Below, piece by piece: positions 25,396 to 37,194 of a stretch of DNA of 64,000 nucleotides. The stretch is from Thalassia testudinum (taxonomy: Eukaryota; Streptophyta; Magnoliopsida; Alismatales; Hydrocharitaceae). Both the position numbers and the translations under genes were made by a program. Location of the stretch: assembly GCA_037157565.1 (NCBI GenBank), contig JAZHRO010000014.1, positions 102,641,501-102,705,500 on the forward strand, read 5' to 3'. The notes under the pieces were generated by a model. It did not search any database and was not told where the DNA came from. It saw only the letters and a program-made list of their open reading frames with translations. The stretch's first letter is position 1; every line of letters starts with the position of its first letter.

Positions 25396-26388
25396 GGAAG
25401 TGTTAGTGTAGGTGTGTGTGAGCGTCGGTGTAAAGAGAGAGTGAGAGTGTTGTGAGAGAGAGTGAAAGAGAGCGGGAGAGAGAGCAGCCGCGCTGCTGGA
25501 GGCGAGGGCTGGAGCAGTTAGGGCGTCTGAGCTGTAGGGCCGCCGTCTGATGGTTCAAGTTCGCGCGCAAGCGCACGTTGGAGGGCGAAGGCACGAAGAA
25601 GAGACGCAGCGCACCGTGCTGCGTGGAGAGCAGGCGCTGGTGCTCGCAGGTGCACGCGATGAAGGAAGCGGGCGAAGGCAAGCGCTGGGAGAGGGCTGGC
25701 GCATGTAGACGTACGCAGGAGGGTGTAGGCGACGCGGGCGGAGACATGCAGATGGGCACGTGCACAGGCGAACAGCAGTAGCGACGTGCCGCGTGACCGG
25801 ATAAGTGAGGAACTCTCCGGTCACGCCACTGTAGCCACAATGTCGCGCAGACTGGCATGAACAGTGGCTACAGTGGTCCGCCAAGCTGCGCGATTGCCTA
25901 CTGTCGGTGCTGTGAGTGTGGCCTGCTCGGCGCACGCGGCGGAGTGGCTTCGGCTGGTGGCTTGCGGGCGGAAGGTTGCGACAGAGCGAGCGGAGAAGGC
26001 TGCTATCGCACGCGGTGGAGGGCGAGGGCGACCTGCTGCTTGCGCAGAGGCTTGCAGGAGTTGGCAGGGATGCGTGGAGAGGCTTGGTCGATTGCTGCAG
26101 TGACGTGCGGTGGCCAGTTGCAGGCGGAAGCGAGCGTGATAGGGCGGAGAAAGAGGGAGGCGGAGAGGGCATGTAGATGCGCGCTGGGTGCTAGGGCACC
26201 TGCAGGCTTGCGCGGAATGGCTGGGGCTGCTACTGCTATTGCTGTCGCTGCCTTGCCACTGTTGTTGGAGCTTTGAGCTTCAGACCTTGACGCTTGTGGC
26301 CATGGCTGAAGGTGCTGGAGCGGAAAAAAAGAAAATAGAAAAGTGCCACCACGCCCACCGGCTCTTTGAAGAGCTGGGCAGTGGTGGT

Positions 26389-26417
26389 CTCACTGTGGTG
26401 GTGTTCACCACAGTGAG
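26389..26417 (-). other. Conserved LTR hairpin, element C 3' LTR copy
   Basis: Perfect 12-bp arms CTCACTGTGGTG (26389-26400) and CACCACAGTGAG (26406-26417) with a 5-nt loop. The covarying pair is T:A here. Confidence 0.7.
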
Positions 26418-26944
26418 GGCTCCTGCCCGCCGGGTGTCTCCGAGGAGGGCCGCTGTATGGAGGGAGAGGGAGGAGAGGGTGGTGGCCTGGAGAAGAAGTG
26501 CTGGTGTGGCTTTTTCAGCTGGGACCAGGCTTGTTTTTGAAAGAAGGAACCGTGGCTTTTTAAAGGAGAAGAAAGCCATGCACAACCATGCCCTAGCTAT
26601 GCATGGCTCATGCATGGCCACGGCAGGGAGTGGTAGCCGCAAGGAAGGGCTGGCAGGGAGAGGGTTGCTGCAGGGAAGCAAGGCGCACGGAGAAGAAGAA
26701 GATGTAGCCGCGGGAAGGAAGTCAAAATCAAAAAGAAATAAAAAATGGAGATGGAAATATTGCAAAGATGCACTTGAGGAAAAATGTAAAATGCAAGGCC
26801 ACTTATTTATTCTCCTCCTCTCTAAATTAAATGCATGCATGCGTGTATTTTTACAATGCAACTATGGAATCCTAATATGCATAGGTAATGCTAGGAAATA
26901 GCACAAGAAGGCATTATTGCAGGTGTATTTTTGCGGTGCAATCA

Positions 26945-26957
26945 TATCCCCATGCCT
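26945..26957 (-). other. Polypurine tract of element C
   Basis: Minus strand ggcatggggata beside the 3' LTR. Confidence 0.8.
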
Positions 26958-27418
26958 ATCTTTTGCTAGTCCCTAGCAAAATAGTATTTAGAAATGATCT
27001 TAAGCTGAAGATTTTCTTCTGAGGTGACGTAAGTGTGTTTATTGTTGGATATTGTGAGAACCAATTGTAGAGAAGACCACCACTACTTTAAGTCTCACAT
27101 GACAAAGATTATCTCTCGACTAACCTGGACTCTTGATATTTAAACCTTAAGTACGATTTCCAGGAACTAGGAGGTTTTTACCGTACTCGAGAGCTCAAGA
27201 GATTATGGCTTGTGCTTAGTGAAGGATCAAGATTGACCCGATGAACATTAAGACTCAAGCCCAGGGTTTCACGAATTTTTTAAGTAAAGTTTGGTCCCAG
27301 TTTCAGCTTGTGTCTTCGGATTGACCCTTAAGAAGATGATGGAAACTCAACTCCCATTTTCTGATATTTGTGGCTCAAAGAGAACAGGATAGAGCCTTTT
27401 CTAGGGTAGTGACTTTGC

Positions 27419-27486
27419 GAGATGTACTGACTTATTTGCATCTCTCTCTCACGCTTTTTTTTTTGAAACACGTGTCAGTATATCTC
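27419..27486 (-). other. Inverted repeat with A-rich loop in 3' UTR of C
   Basis: Arms 27419-27431 and 27474-27486, 12 of 13 pairs. Homologous to the sites in E and D. Confidence 0.65.
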
Positions 27487-27828
27487 TTACAACTTTATTT
27501 GGAGGAGCACACTTTTCTTTTTGGTGGGAGAGTTTCTTTTTGGTAGAAAGAGTTTCTCCAAAACACAAGACTAAAACTTGGGATAAAAAGTCTATCTGCA
27601 CGCACAGGTAAGGACTCCACCTTCCCTAATGAACACTAGGGTTGGATCTTATGTTCACCTGTTCTTTCCTAATATGTGCAGTGTGAACCAAGTTTACTTA
27701 AGCTCTCAAGTAGAAGCAAACCAACAATCCTGTACTGGTGTCTCAAGTACAAGAATACGTCCTTAGTTAGGAGAGATTCTGATCTATTTTGTCAATGCTC
27801 AAGTGAATTAAGCCTGAGCCTAAGCGAA

Positions 27829-30800
27829 TCAAGCTTCTGTGGCCTGGAAAGTCTTCAAAACAGAGGTTGAATATCCATAAACACTTATTGTATTTTTTGT
27901 TTCAGCCTTTAGATCATTACTAAACACCATTTTTATTATATATATATATTTTTTTCTTTTTCTTTTTCTTGCATATTTATAAATAGGTGCGAACTGCATG
28001 ATACCATAAAATACCCAGATCCTATGAATGCCTATCCACCACCCCATGCCAAACAATGCTATGTCCTCATATGCATGCAGGGAAAGGTAGAGAAAGGATG
28101 AAAGATCGGGTAATGAGAGCTGAAATGCAGGGTATACAGCAGGGTGGTAGGGTGGGTGGATGGTGGGTGGTGAAAGATCTGGCATTTTCTGGGACAAGAG
28201 TGTCCCAAGCAAATCGGAGAACAAGTCGGGAAGAAGAAGTTGGCCCTCAGATTGGCCAAGAAGAGGGGCTTCTTGGATAGATGGATCCAAAAAGGAATAG
28301 CCCCAGTGAGTAGTATGTGGGCTCAATGTCCCGATGTGGATTTGCAAATCTGCCTGATTTGGCGGGAAAGAAAGGGCAGTCCAATCTTCAAGAGTATGGA
28401 CCGCGGTGAGCAGCCCGGATATGACTCAGACCACGAGGTATGGGAAGCAGAGAAACCTCGTCAGTAGTCTGGTCAGGAGAAGGTACAGGAATAGGGAGGG
28501 ATGGAGGAACGTCACAGTATGTGTTGATCAGGCAGTCGTCAGGTAATTCGCAGCAGTTTGAATAGGTCCCAATTAGTCCGATACATGCGTTGACGGTCAT
28601 GTCCTCGTCAGACGTGTCATCCTCGATGCAATCGCAATCAAAGTTCTTGGCTGCCTTGAAGATGTTAAGCTTGAGCTTTTCAGATCCAACGGCAATCTCA
28701 ATACAGCCTGACTCGCAGTCGATAAGGGTGTGGGCTGTGGCCAAGAAAGGTCAACCAAGGATGATCGGACAATCAGAAAGTGAGCTAGGAACTTCCATAT
28801 CTAAAACAGGAAAGTCAACAGGAAAACAGAGACTGTTGACCCTAACCACCACGTCTTCCACCACACCCTTCGGAATTTTGACAGAAGGATCTACCAACTG
28901 TAATGTAAAAGGGGTGGGTTTCAGGTCTCTCAAGGAAAATTTTTCGAGCATGATGGTCGGTATAAGATCTATGGAAGATCCTAGATCAAGCAGGGCACGG
29001 TTAAAATTGCAGCCTTGGATGCTACAGAAAATGAGCAATGTGCCTGGATCTTTCTGCTTCGGTGGTAGGTTTGATAGTATAGCACAACTCGCATGAGGCG
29101 AGAGAACCACCGAATTCTTAGTTTTCTTTGACTGTCACCTAGGTGTTGTGTAGTCTTTGAAACATCGGGCCACAGTTGGTATGTGGTCGATAGCCTCGAG
29201 CAGGGGTACCTTGATTTCTACATTCTTGAACAAATTACGCAGGTTATCAAAGGCCTACATATCTTTATTTTTGCCTTTTGGCTCCCTTAGTAGAGCCTTA
29301 GGGAATGGGAATGATTCTGGCAACAATTTCGGTGCATCATCCTCTCGCGAATGCGGTGCGCATCCCGAATGAGAGGGCGATGAAGAAGAAGATGGGCCAG
29401 GATCTGGTCGAGGCAGATCGACGGTCTGCTTACCGCTCCTCGTAGTGATAGCATTGGACGATGTGGGTCCACTGGGATCATACGGCGGAGGAGGGTTCAC
29501 AATAGGAACATAAGAGTGCGGTGCTGCAGCGGGATTAGCCAGAAATCCCGTTGGAATGCTCAGAGCTTGCAGAATTTGATGAACCTGTCCTTGAGAAGGT
29601 TGTACCTGTGGTTGCAGACCACGGGGTACGAAGTTTCGTGGGTTTGGAACAGGTTGGGTGGGAAGAGTGCCCTGAGATCGAGTCATGTGTAGTTGACTGA
29701 TCTCAGCATTCTGCTGTGCCAGTTGGTGCCGAAGAGAGGTCATGTTCTCTTCATGGAGCTTTGACATATCTGTCATCATTAGCATCAATTTGTCAAGAGG
29801 ACTTGATGCGAGTTCGGTTTGTGGTATGTAAGGGCCTGATGGCAGATTCACCATAGGATTAGACTGGGCCCTTGGGATGACGAGTGCGGACGGTCGCATT
29901 GGTCCACCCGTGGGGTTTTGGCACTGCGAGTTGTTGGACCATGCGAAGTTCGGATGATTGCGCCACCCTGGGTTATAAGTGGCAGAGAACGGGTTGCTCC
30001 CTAGGGCACAAGCGTCTTCTATGCCAGAGACGTGTCCGCATGTAAGTATGCGTCTGAGCACACGGAGGCTTGGTCCTCCGAGTTGAAATACTGGCTCACA
30101 GAAGCCAGTTCCACATGACTTACCGAGTCGCTCGGCGCGACACTCGGTAACTAATGTCTTACGAGATTTCTCGGGATATGCCTGCTGTTGGAAGAATTTG
30201 GATTGTGACAAAGCGGTGAAGAGGTGGTGTTTGCCATAGAACGGGCGGGGTTGGCCAGAAGCTCGTCCAGCTTCTTATGCATGACGGAGACTTCATCCAG
30301 TTTTTGTGCAATAAGGCTTAGATCAGTGGATGAATGGGAGGGTCCCGTGTCAACTTCGTGGACATTTCAGGGCTGGTTGGTACGATTAAAGGAGACAATG
30401 GAAGCATTGTTTATTGAGTTTTAGCTCATGTTTTCAAATAATTTGAATGCTCCATTCTCGTCTTTATTCATGAAATTCCCTCCGTAAGAAGCATCTGCAA
30501 TTTGCTTCAAAGTCTCATTTAGCTCGTAGTAGAAAATCCGGGCTATATGCCACTTAGGCAGATCGTGGTGCGGACACTTCCTGAGGAGGTCATTATACCT
30601 CTCCCACGCCTCATAAAATTGTTCGCCGTTTTGTTGCGTAAAAGAGGTGATAGCACGATGAAGTGCATTGGTTCGCCCGATTGGAAAGAACTTCTTGAGA
30701 AATGCTGTTCGCATCTCTTCCCAAGAGTGGATGGTTCTCCCAAGGGTGCGTAACCACTGCGATGCTTTATCCTGCAATGAAAATGGGAACATTTTCGTGA

Positions 30801-31290
30801 GGACTATAGGTAACCCGACATTTCTTGGCTTAACCGTTTCAGCTAGTCGGGTTAGGTCTTCCAAGTGGAGAAAAGGATCTTCACTTGCAAGACCATGGAA
30901 GTGAAAATTTATTAGGCCAATTATGTTCGGTTTCAATTCAAAGTCGTCCCTGCCCGTGGGGACCCGAATTTGTCCTATGGTCTCTGTAGCAGCGGGGTTC
31001 TGATAAGAGCTAAGAGACCAAGGCTCCTCCCATTCGGGAGGGTTCTGCATTTCCTTCAATGTTTCCCGAATGGCTTCCATTTGCTCATTATACATTTCCA
31101 CTTGGGCTTGGAGGCGGGTTATGGGATCTAAGGCTCCACCACCTGGTGGGTTCTGAGGGCGGTTTCCTCCCTCGGGATTTGGGGGTGGGCGTGCAGCCAT
31201 GTTTGTGGAGAAGGAGGACGATTCGGCTTGTTTTCTAGATTTATCAGTCAATTCAAACAGTTCAGGGTTTTGTGACCTCCTCCTAAACAT
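27829..31290 (-). pseudogene. gag-protease of element C (broken; pol deleted)
   Basis: Starts at 31290 (MFRRRSQNPELFE). The first 289 codons are open and include the whole capsid-type gag domain, ending at a TAA that replaces a conserved Glu codon (NMSENS in I and E). The next piece (30211-29255) carries [13 protein letters not shown] and the Pro/Ser-rich linker; a short part near its start is out of frame. The protease follows (29110-28388) with LLDLGSS and a CGA-to-TGA stop inside LGRPF at about 28752-28755. After a shift, the last piece (28347-27829) runs through the deletion junction into former 3' UTR. Gag and protease would have built and matured particles; nothing here could copy or insert DNA. 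Confidence 0.88.
28041..28050 (-). other. Second polypurine tract, element C
   Basis: Minus strand ggcatggggt, preceded by tatgaggacatagc as in D. Confidence 0.5.
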
Positions 31291-32662
31291 GCACTACCGC
31301 AGGACGAATTGGGGAGATGAGAAGGGAAAAGAGATGAGAGAAATGGTGCCGCAAAGGTACAGTTGATGACAAATCAGTTCAATCAAATTCCTAACCTCTA
31401 TAGTGTGCCCTTAGACCTAAAGATCTAAGTTACCTACTATCACGAACTACGGAACCGAATGCGAGCACCGCGGAACCATCGGGCCAGATTGAAAGGTTGT
31501 TTGCCCCAGTCTTAGACACCCGATAGCACGTGGGAACTCTCACCAGCACGTAGGTGCTACACGCAGGTAGTTAGACCTCCAATCCTTAAGAAGGGTCAAG
31601 TTACTACCAATTTTAGTTAGAGGGTTAGGGTCAAGTGCTTTTGGAATGTGAAGGGCATTGTTTACGGGTAATGCTCAAGTGATTAATTTTCAAAGTGTGT
31701 AATCCAAGCATGCAACGGGGAAATCTCCCCGAATTGAAGTTCTTAATTGGTGAATGGTTTTTAGAGTTCAGCCTTAAGTAGTATGGATTTTAGGATTTCG
31801 TTGAAATACCAATTCAACCAATCTCCGGGTTTTGTGAGAATACAAGTTTTCTTTCTAAGCCCAACAAACCCTTCTTCAATATCAGTTAGTTAATGCATGC
31901 TAAAATGCAATGGGCTACCCTAAGTGGAGATTTCTATGTATGGATGCACGAATCAATTTTAGATTAGTGTGAAAGGGAGCCAATGCACTTCAATTCAAGT
32001 GCTCCCAATCACCAGAAATGATTTCCACACACAAGGCTTCAACCAAAAGATAAAGAAAATCAAATATTTGGGATTGAAGTATTCGGGATCGAATCTTAGG
32101 CAAGTTGAAAAGTCGTGGTGGGGTTGGAATTAACTCAATTCCAAGTCTCCCCACCAAAAAGGTGATCCCGAATTACAGGTAAACGAGGCAAAGAGGGGTG
32201 CAATCAATCTTTTTGTGTTTGCCTCAAAGAATACTTCACACGGAGAAAAATGCAAGAATCAATATTCTTAGATTTTCGCTATGCGAAGTAAGGTGGGAAA
32301 TCGTGGGGCGGTGGGAGTGAAGACAATCAATCAAATAAGTGAATTTTAGTCCACTTGCCCCACGAGATCCCAAGAAGTTTTTCTAGTTTTTAGTTTTTAA
32401 TTTTTTTTTTTATTAAGGTGACAAGTTAACCCTAGTTGCTAAGAAAAGAAGACCTACTTGTTCGACAACGTGTGCGAAACTCCAATGCGATGTCGGCATC
32501 TTCATGCTCTCGTTCTCGCCTTGGATCTGCTCATGTCTTTGACTTCGTCTGCCTGCCTTCTCCTTGCACCAGGTTCACCTGCACACCAAAAACAGAGATA
32601 CCCGTGAAGAGAGAAGAGAAAAATTGAAAGGAATTGAATAGAAACTTACTTTAAGACGCACT
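31291..32662 (-). other. Untranslated leader of element C
   Basis: No gene. Collinear with the leaders of I, E and D. Confidence 0.75.
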
Positions 32663-32680
32663 TCCCCGGCAACGGTGCCA
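32663..32680 (-). other. Primer-binding site (tRNA-Asp type), element C
   Basis: Reverse complement of TGGCACCGTTGCCGGGGA, one base from the perfect tRNA-Asp match, 9 bp from the LTR. Confidence 0.9.
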
Positions 32681-33376
32681 GAAAAGGTGTGGTGTCAGAC
32701 CCGAATAGGTTGTTAATATGATGATTTTGTCGTTGAAGTGTGTATAGTGGTTAACCTAAATCGAACCTAACCATCTCTTTACAAAATTTTTTTACCTGGC
32801 CTACTTGATTGTATCTTGGGCACTTTTAGGCCTAGGGTCGAACTTAGGGAAGTGGGGTACAAGTTAAGTTTCTACGCCTTTCCTACAATGAGTCTCTTCC
32901 TTTTGTTTATTGTGTTTTTGGTGTTTTTCTATTTAGATTTTTTTTGGTAATCTTTGTCCTTGAGGCACACCCTCAAAATGGGGTTCTTGGCTTTGAGCCA
33001 AAATAGGGTTCCAAAATGGGTCTTGCTATTTGCAAGACGGGGTACCTGCAAGTCAAGGATTATCTTTTCTCTTTTATATATATTTTTTTACCTTTTACTA
33101 ACAGGAAAGCGAAATAGAAATAAAGTAAATATAGTGTATATATATATGTATATGTTATATATGTATAAAGGGGTGGGGGTGGAGACGGAGATGGAGTGTA
33201 GCACGGTGTCGAGTCGGTCGTCTTCTAGAGAGACGCAACCAACAGGACTAGGTGCCGCGTGGAGTGTGGGATGGATGGTGGAAGATGTATGTAACCACGC
33301 TTTTTGTATGCGTGTATCAGGGAATACCAGCAACTGGTGCAGATATTCCTGCGATACCACGTATGGTAAATAATGT

Positions 33377-33485
33377 GAAAATATATATATATGTAAATAT
33401 ATCTATATGTATATATGGTTATAAATAGGTATATATATGTATATATATAAGTATAAGTATATATGTAGCTATATCTATAGATAGA

Positions 33486-33517
<32 letters not shown>

Positions 33518-33613
33518 AGTATATAGACATATGTATATATATATGTATATGTATGTATATAGACTAGTACATAGTTATATAAGTACTAATATATGTATAG
33601 ATATATGTATATA

Positions 33614-33654
<41 letters not shown>

Positions 33655-33721
33655 ATATATATTAGTATATAGATATATATATATATATATATATAAGTAT
33701 ATATATATATATCTATATACT

Positions 33722-33758
<37 letters not shown>

Positions 33759-33850
33759 ATATATGTATATATATATATATGTATATATATATCAATATAT
33801 ATAAGTATATGCATATATATATATATGTTTATAATAGAGTATAGGTGTGT
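33377..33850. repeat. TA/TG microsatellite in 5' LTR of element C
   Basis: About 0.47 kb of tatata and tatg units, same position as in the 3' LTR. Confidence 0.95.
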
Positions 33851-34797
33851 GTGAGCATCGGTGTAAAGAGAGAGTGAGAGAGTGTTGTGAGAGAGAGTGA
33901 AAGAGAGCGGGAGAGAGAGCAGCCGCGTTGCTGGAGGCGAGGGCTGGAGCAGTTAGGGCATCTGAGCTACAGGGCAGTCGTCTAATGTTCAAGTTCGTGT
34001 GCAAGCGCGCGCTGGAGGGTGAAGGCGCGGAGAGGAGACGTAGCGCACCGTACTGTGTGGAGAGCAGGCGCTGGCACTCGCAGGTGCACGCGGTGAAGGA
34101 AGCGGGCGAAGGCAGGCGCTGGGAGAGAGTTGGCGCATGCAGACGTACGCGGGTGGGTGTGGGCGATGCGGGCGGAGACGCGCAGGTGGGCGCGCGCATA
34201 GGCGGACGGTGGTAGCGGCACGCCACATGACCAGATAAGTGAGGAACTCTCCAGTCACACCATTGTAGCCACAGTGTCACGCGAACAGTGGCTACAGTGG
34301 TTGGCCAAGCCGCGCGACCGCCTGCTGCCGGTGCTGTGAGTGTGGCCGGCTCGACGCGCGCGGCGGAGTGGCTTCGGCTGTGGGTTGCGGGTGGAAGGTT
34401 GCGACAGAGCGAGCGGAGAAGGCAGCTGTCGCGCGCGGTGGAGAGCGAGGGCGACCTGCTGCTTGCGCAGAGGCTTGTGGGAGTTGGCAGGGACGCACGG
34501 AGAGGCTTGGCCAGCCGCTGCAGAGACGCGCGGTGGCCGGTTGAGGGCGAAAGCGAACGTGACAGGGCGGAGAAAGCAGGAGGCGGAGAGGGCCTGCAGA
34601 CGCGCGCTGGGTGCGAAGGTGCCTGCAGGCTTGCACGGAATGGCTGGGGCTGCTGCCGCCGCCTTGCTACTACTGCTGGAGCTTTGAGCTTCTGACCTTG
34701 ACACTTGCAGCCATGGCTGAAGGTGCTGGAGCAGAAAAAAAAAAAAGAAAAGAGCCACCACGCCCACCGGCTCTTTGAAGAGCTGGGCGGTGGTGGT

Positions 34798-34826
34798 CTC
34801 ACTGTGGTGGTGTTCACCACAGTTAG
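34798..34826 (-). other. Conserved LTR hairpin, element C 5' LTR copy
   Basis: Arms 34798-34809 and 34815-34826, 11 of 12 pairs in DNA, 5-nt loop. The covarying pair is T:A. Confidence 0.65.
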
Positions 34827-34982
34827 GGCTCCTGCCCGCCGGGTGTCTCCGAGGAGGGCCGGCGTATGGAGGGAGAGGAAGGAGAGGGTGGTGGCCTGGA
34901 GAAGAAGTGCTGGTGTGGATTTTTCGGCTGGGACCAGGCTTGTTTTTGCGAGAAGGAACCATGGCTTTTTAAAGGAGAAGAA

Positions 34983-35017
34983 AGCCATGCACAGCCATGC
35001 CCTGGCTGTGCATGGCT
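34983..35017 (-). promoter_or_regulatory. RY-motif palindrome upstream of TATA, element C
   Basis: Perfect 15-bp arms AGCCATGCACAGCCA and TGGCTGTGCATGGCT with a 5-nt loop. It contains CATGCA (RY) cores, which B3-domain factors bind in plants. The TATA-like box lies 10 bp downstream on the minus strand. Confidence 0.5.
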
Positions 35018-35353
35018 CATGCATGGCCACGGCAGGGAGTGGTAGCCGTAGGGAAGGGCTGGCAGGGAGAGGGCTGCTGCAGGGAAGCAAGGCGTGCTCA
35101 GAAGAAGAAGATGCAGCTGCAGGAAGGAAGTCTAAATCAAAAAGAAATAAAAAATGGAGATGGAAATATTGCAAAGATGCACTTGAGGAAAAATGTAAAA
35201 TGCAAGGCCACCTATTTATTCTCCTCCTCTCTAAATTAAATGCATGCATGCGTGTATTTTTACAATACAACTATGGAATCCTAATATGCATTGGTAATGC
35301 TAGGAAATAACACAAGAAGACATTATTGCAGGTGTATTTTTGCGATGCAATCA

Positions 35354-35358
35354 ACGTT
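35354..35358. repeat. Target-site duplication of element C, right copy
   Basis: acgtt, paired with 24174-24178. Confidence 0.8.
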
Positions 35359-37194
35359 GCGGGTCCAATGGGATCATAAGGCGGAGGAGGGTTCACAATA
35401 GGGACATAAGGGTGAGGTGCTGCTGTGGGATTAGCCTGGAATCCCGGAGGAATGCTCGGTGCATGCAGAATCTGATGCACCTGCCCCTGAGAAGGTCGTA
35501 CCTATGGTTGAGGACCACGGGGTACGAAATTTCGCAGGTTAGGAACAGGTTGGGCTGGAAGAGTGCCCTGAGATCTAGTTGCCATGCGTAGTTGACTGAT
35601 CTCAGCATTCTACTGCGCCAATTGGTGCTGAAGAGAGGTCATGTTCTCTTCATGGCGCTTAGACATTTCCGTCATAATTCGCATCAATTTATCAAAAGGA
35701 CTTGATGCGTGTTCTGTTTGAGGTATGCAAGGACCTGATGGCGGATTCGCCACAGGATTAGACTAGGCCCTTGGGATGACGGGTGCGGACGGTTGCATTG
35801 GCCCACCTACGGGGTTTTGGCGCTGCAGGTTGTTGGACCATGCGAAGTTCGGATGATTTCGCCACCCTGGGTTATAAGTGGCAGAGAACGGGTTGTTCCC
35901 CAGGGTGCAAGCATCTTCTAAGCCAGAAGACGAGTCCGCATGTAAATATGCATTCGAACACACGGAGGCTTGGTCATTCGTGTCAAAATACTCTCTTGCA
36001 GAAGCCAGATCCACATGACTTACCAAATCGCTCAACGCGACGCTCGGTAAGGAAGATCTCCAGGGTTTTTTGGGATAAGCCTGGCATTGGAAGGATTAGG
36101 ATTGTGACGGAGCGGTGAGGTAGAGGTGTTTGCCATAGAACGGGCGGGATTGGCCAGAAGCTTGTCCAGCTTCTTGCACACGACGGAGACTTCATCCAAT
36201 TTTTGTGCGATAAGGCTAAGATCTGTGGATGAATGGGAGGGTCCCGTGTCAACTTTGTGAACATTACGGGGCAGGCTGGTACAATTAAAGGCGACAATGG
36301 AGGCATTGTTCATTGAGTTTTCGCTCATGTTTTTAAATAATTCGAATGCTCCACTCTCATCTTTATTCATGAAATTCCCTTCGTAAGAAGCATCTGCAAT
36401 CTGCTTCAAAGTCTCATTTAGCCCATAATAGAAAATCTAGGCTATATGCCACTTAGGCAGACCGTGGTGCGGACACTTCCAGAGGAGGTCATTATACCTC
36501 TCCCAAGCCTCATGAAACTGTTCACCATTTTGTTGCGTAAAGGAAGTTATAGCACGACGAAGCGCATTGGTTCACCCGATTGGGAAGAATTTCTTGAGAA
36601 ATGTTGTTCGCATCTCTTCCCAAGAATGGATGGTTCTCCCAAGGGTGCGTAACCATTGCGATGCTTTATCAAGCAACGAAAATGGGAACATTTTCATGAG
36701 GACAATTGATAACCCGATGTTTCTTGGTTTAACCATTTCAAACAATCGGGTTAGGTCTTCCAAATGGAGAAAAGGATCTTCACTTACAAGACCATGGAAG
36801 TGAAAGTTAATCAGGCCAATTACATTGGGTTTCAGTTCAAAATCGTCCCCGCCCATGGGGACCCGAATTTGTCCTATGGTCTCTGTAGCAGTGGGATTTT
36901 GATAAGAGCTAAGAGACCTAGGCTCCTCTCGTTTGGGAGGGTTCTGCATTTCCTCCAAGGTTTCCCTAATGCCTTCAATTTGTTCATTATACATTTCCAT
37001 TTGGGCTTGGAGGCAGGTTATGGGATCCATGGCTCCACCACCTGGTGGGATTTGAGGGGGCGGTTTCCTCCCTCGGGATTTGGGGGTGGGCGTGCAGCCA
37101 TGTTTGTGGAGGAGGATGACGATTTGGTTTCTTTTCTTCTAGAATTATCAGACAATTCAAACAATTCAGGGTTTTGTGACCTCCTCCCAAATAT
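35354..37194 (-). pseudogene. gag of element E, N-terminal part (broken, start codon lost)
   Basis: Homologous to the gag of D and I from the first codon, but the start ATG is ATA at 37192-37194. Pieces at 37030-36572, 36409-36032, 36035-35763 and 35608-35393 preserve capsid and [13 protein letters not shown] segments in different frames. The gene is cut at 35354 by element C and continues at 24178. The loss of the start and the many breaks mean no product. Confidence 0.85.

Larger units (their letters stand above)
24179..26944 (-). repeat. 3' LTR of element C (2766 bp)
   Basis: Plus-strand ends TGGTGTCGG and ...GCAATCA. Longest LTR in the window. It holds a microsatellite (24866-25395), a GC-rich block with the inverted repeat CCACTGTAGCCAC/GTGGCTACAGTGG (25826-25876), the conserved hairpin (26389-26417), a TTTAAAAAG TATA-like box near 26550, and a degraded RY palindrome near 26576-26610. 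Confidence 0.94.
26958..28160 (-). other. 3' untranslated region of element C
   Basis: Collinear with that of D. It carries the 13-bp inverted repeat (27419-27486, one mismatch), a second polypurine tract (28041-28050), and a CACC-rich stretch that ends at the deletion junction. The coding frame of the protease happens to run open into it as far as 27829. Confidence 0.75.
24179..35353 (-). mobile_element. Element C: gag-protease-only Athila-like element, complete LTR to LTR
   Basis: An 11,175-bp minus-strand element: 3' LTR 24179-26944, polypurine tract, 3' UTR, protease and gag (27829-31290), leader, PBS 32663-32680, 5' LTR 32690-35353, flanked by acgtc/acgtt. RT, RNase H and integrase are absent: the sequence passes from the protease C-terminal region straight into the 3' UTR at 28161-28180. 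The LTRs differ visibly; I count about 14 substitutions in the first 180 bp, mostly transitions. It is inserted in the gag of E. It resembles the described class of plant TR-GAG elements, but retains protease as well. Confidence 0.93.
32690..35353 (-). repeat. 5' LTR of element C (2664 bp)
   Basis: Plus-strand ends TGGTGTCAG and ...GCAATCA, next to the PBS. It contains a microsatellite (33377-33850), the conserved hairpin (34798-34826) and a perfect 15-bp palindrome (34983-35017) 10 bp from the TATA-like box. A 492-codon frame at 33792-35270 covers U3 and GC-rich parts and is not conserved as protein. Confidence 0.94.

Noticed and set aside
32663..32680. tRNA-Asp gene fragments at the primer-binding sites
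   Set aside because: Only the 18-nt complement of the tRNA 3' end is present, at the expected distance from an LTR.
33792..35270. 492-codon open frame on the minus strand
   Set aside because: It lies wholly within the 5' LTR of C, crosses the promoter region, is compositionally biased (Ser, Pro, Arg, Ala), and is broken in the other LTR of the same element.
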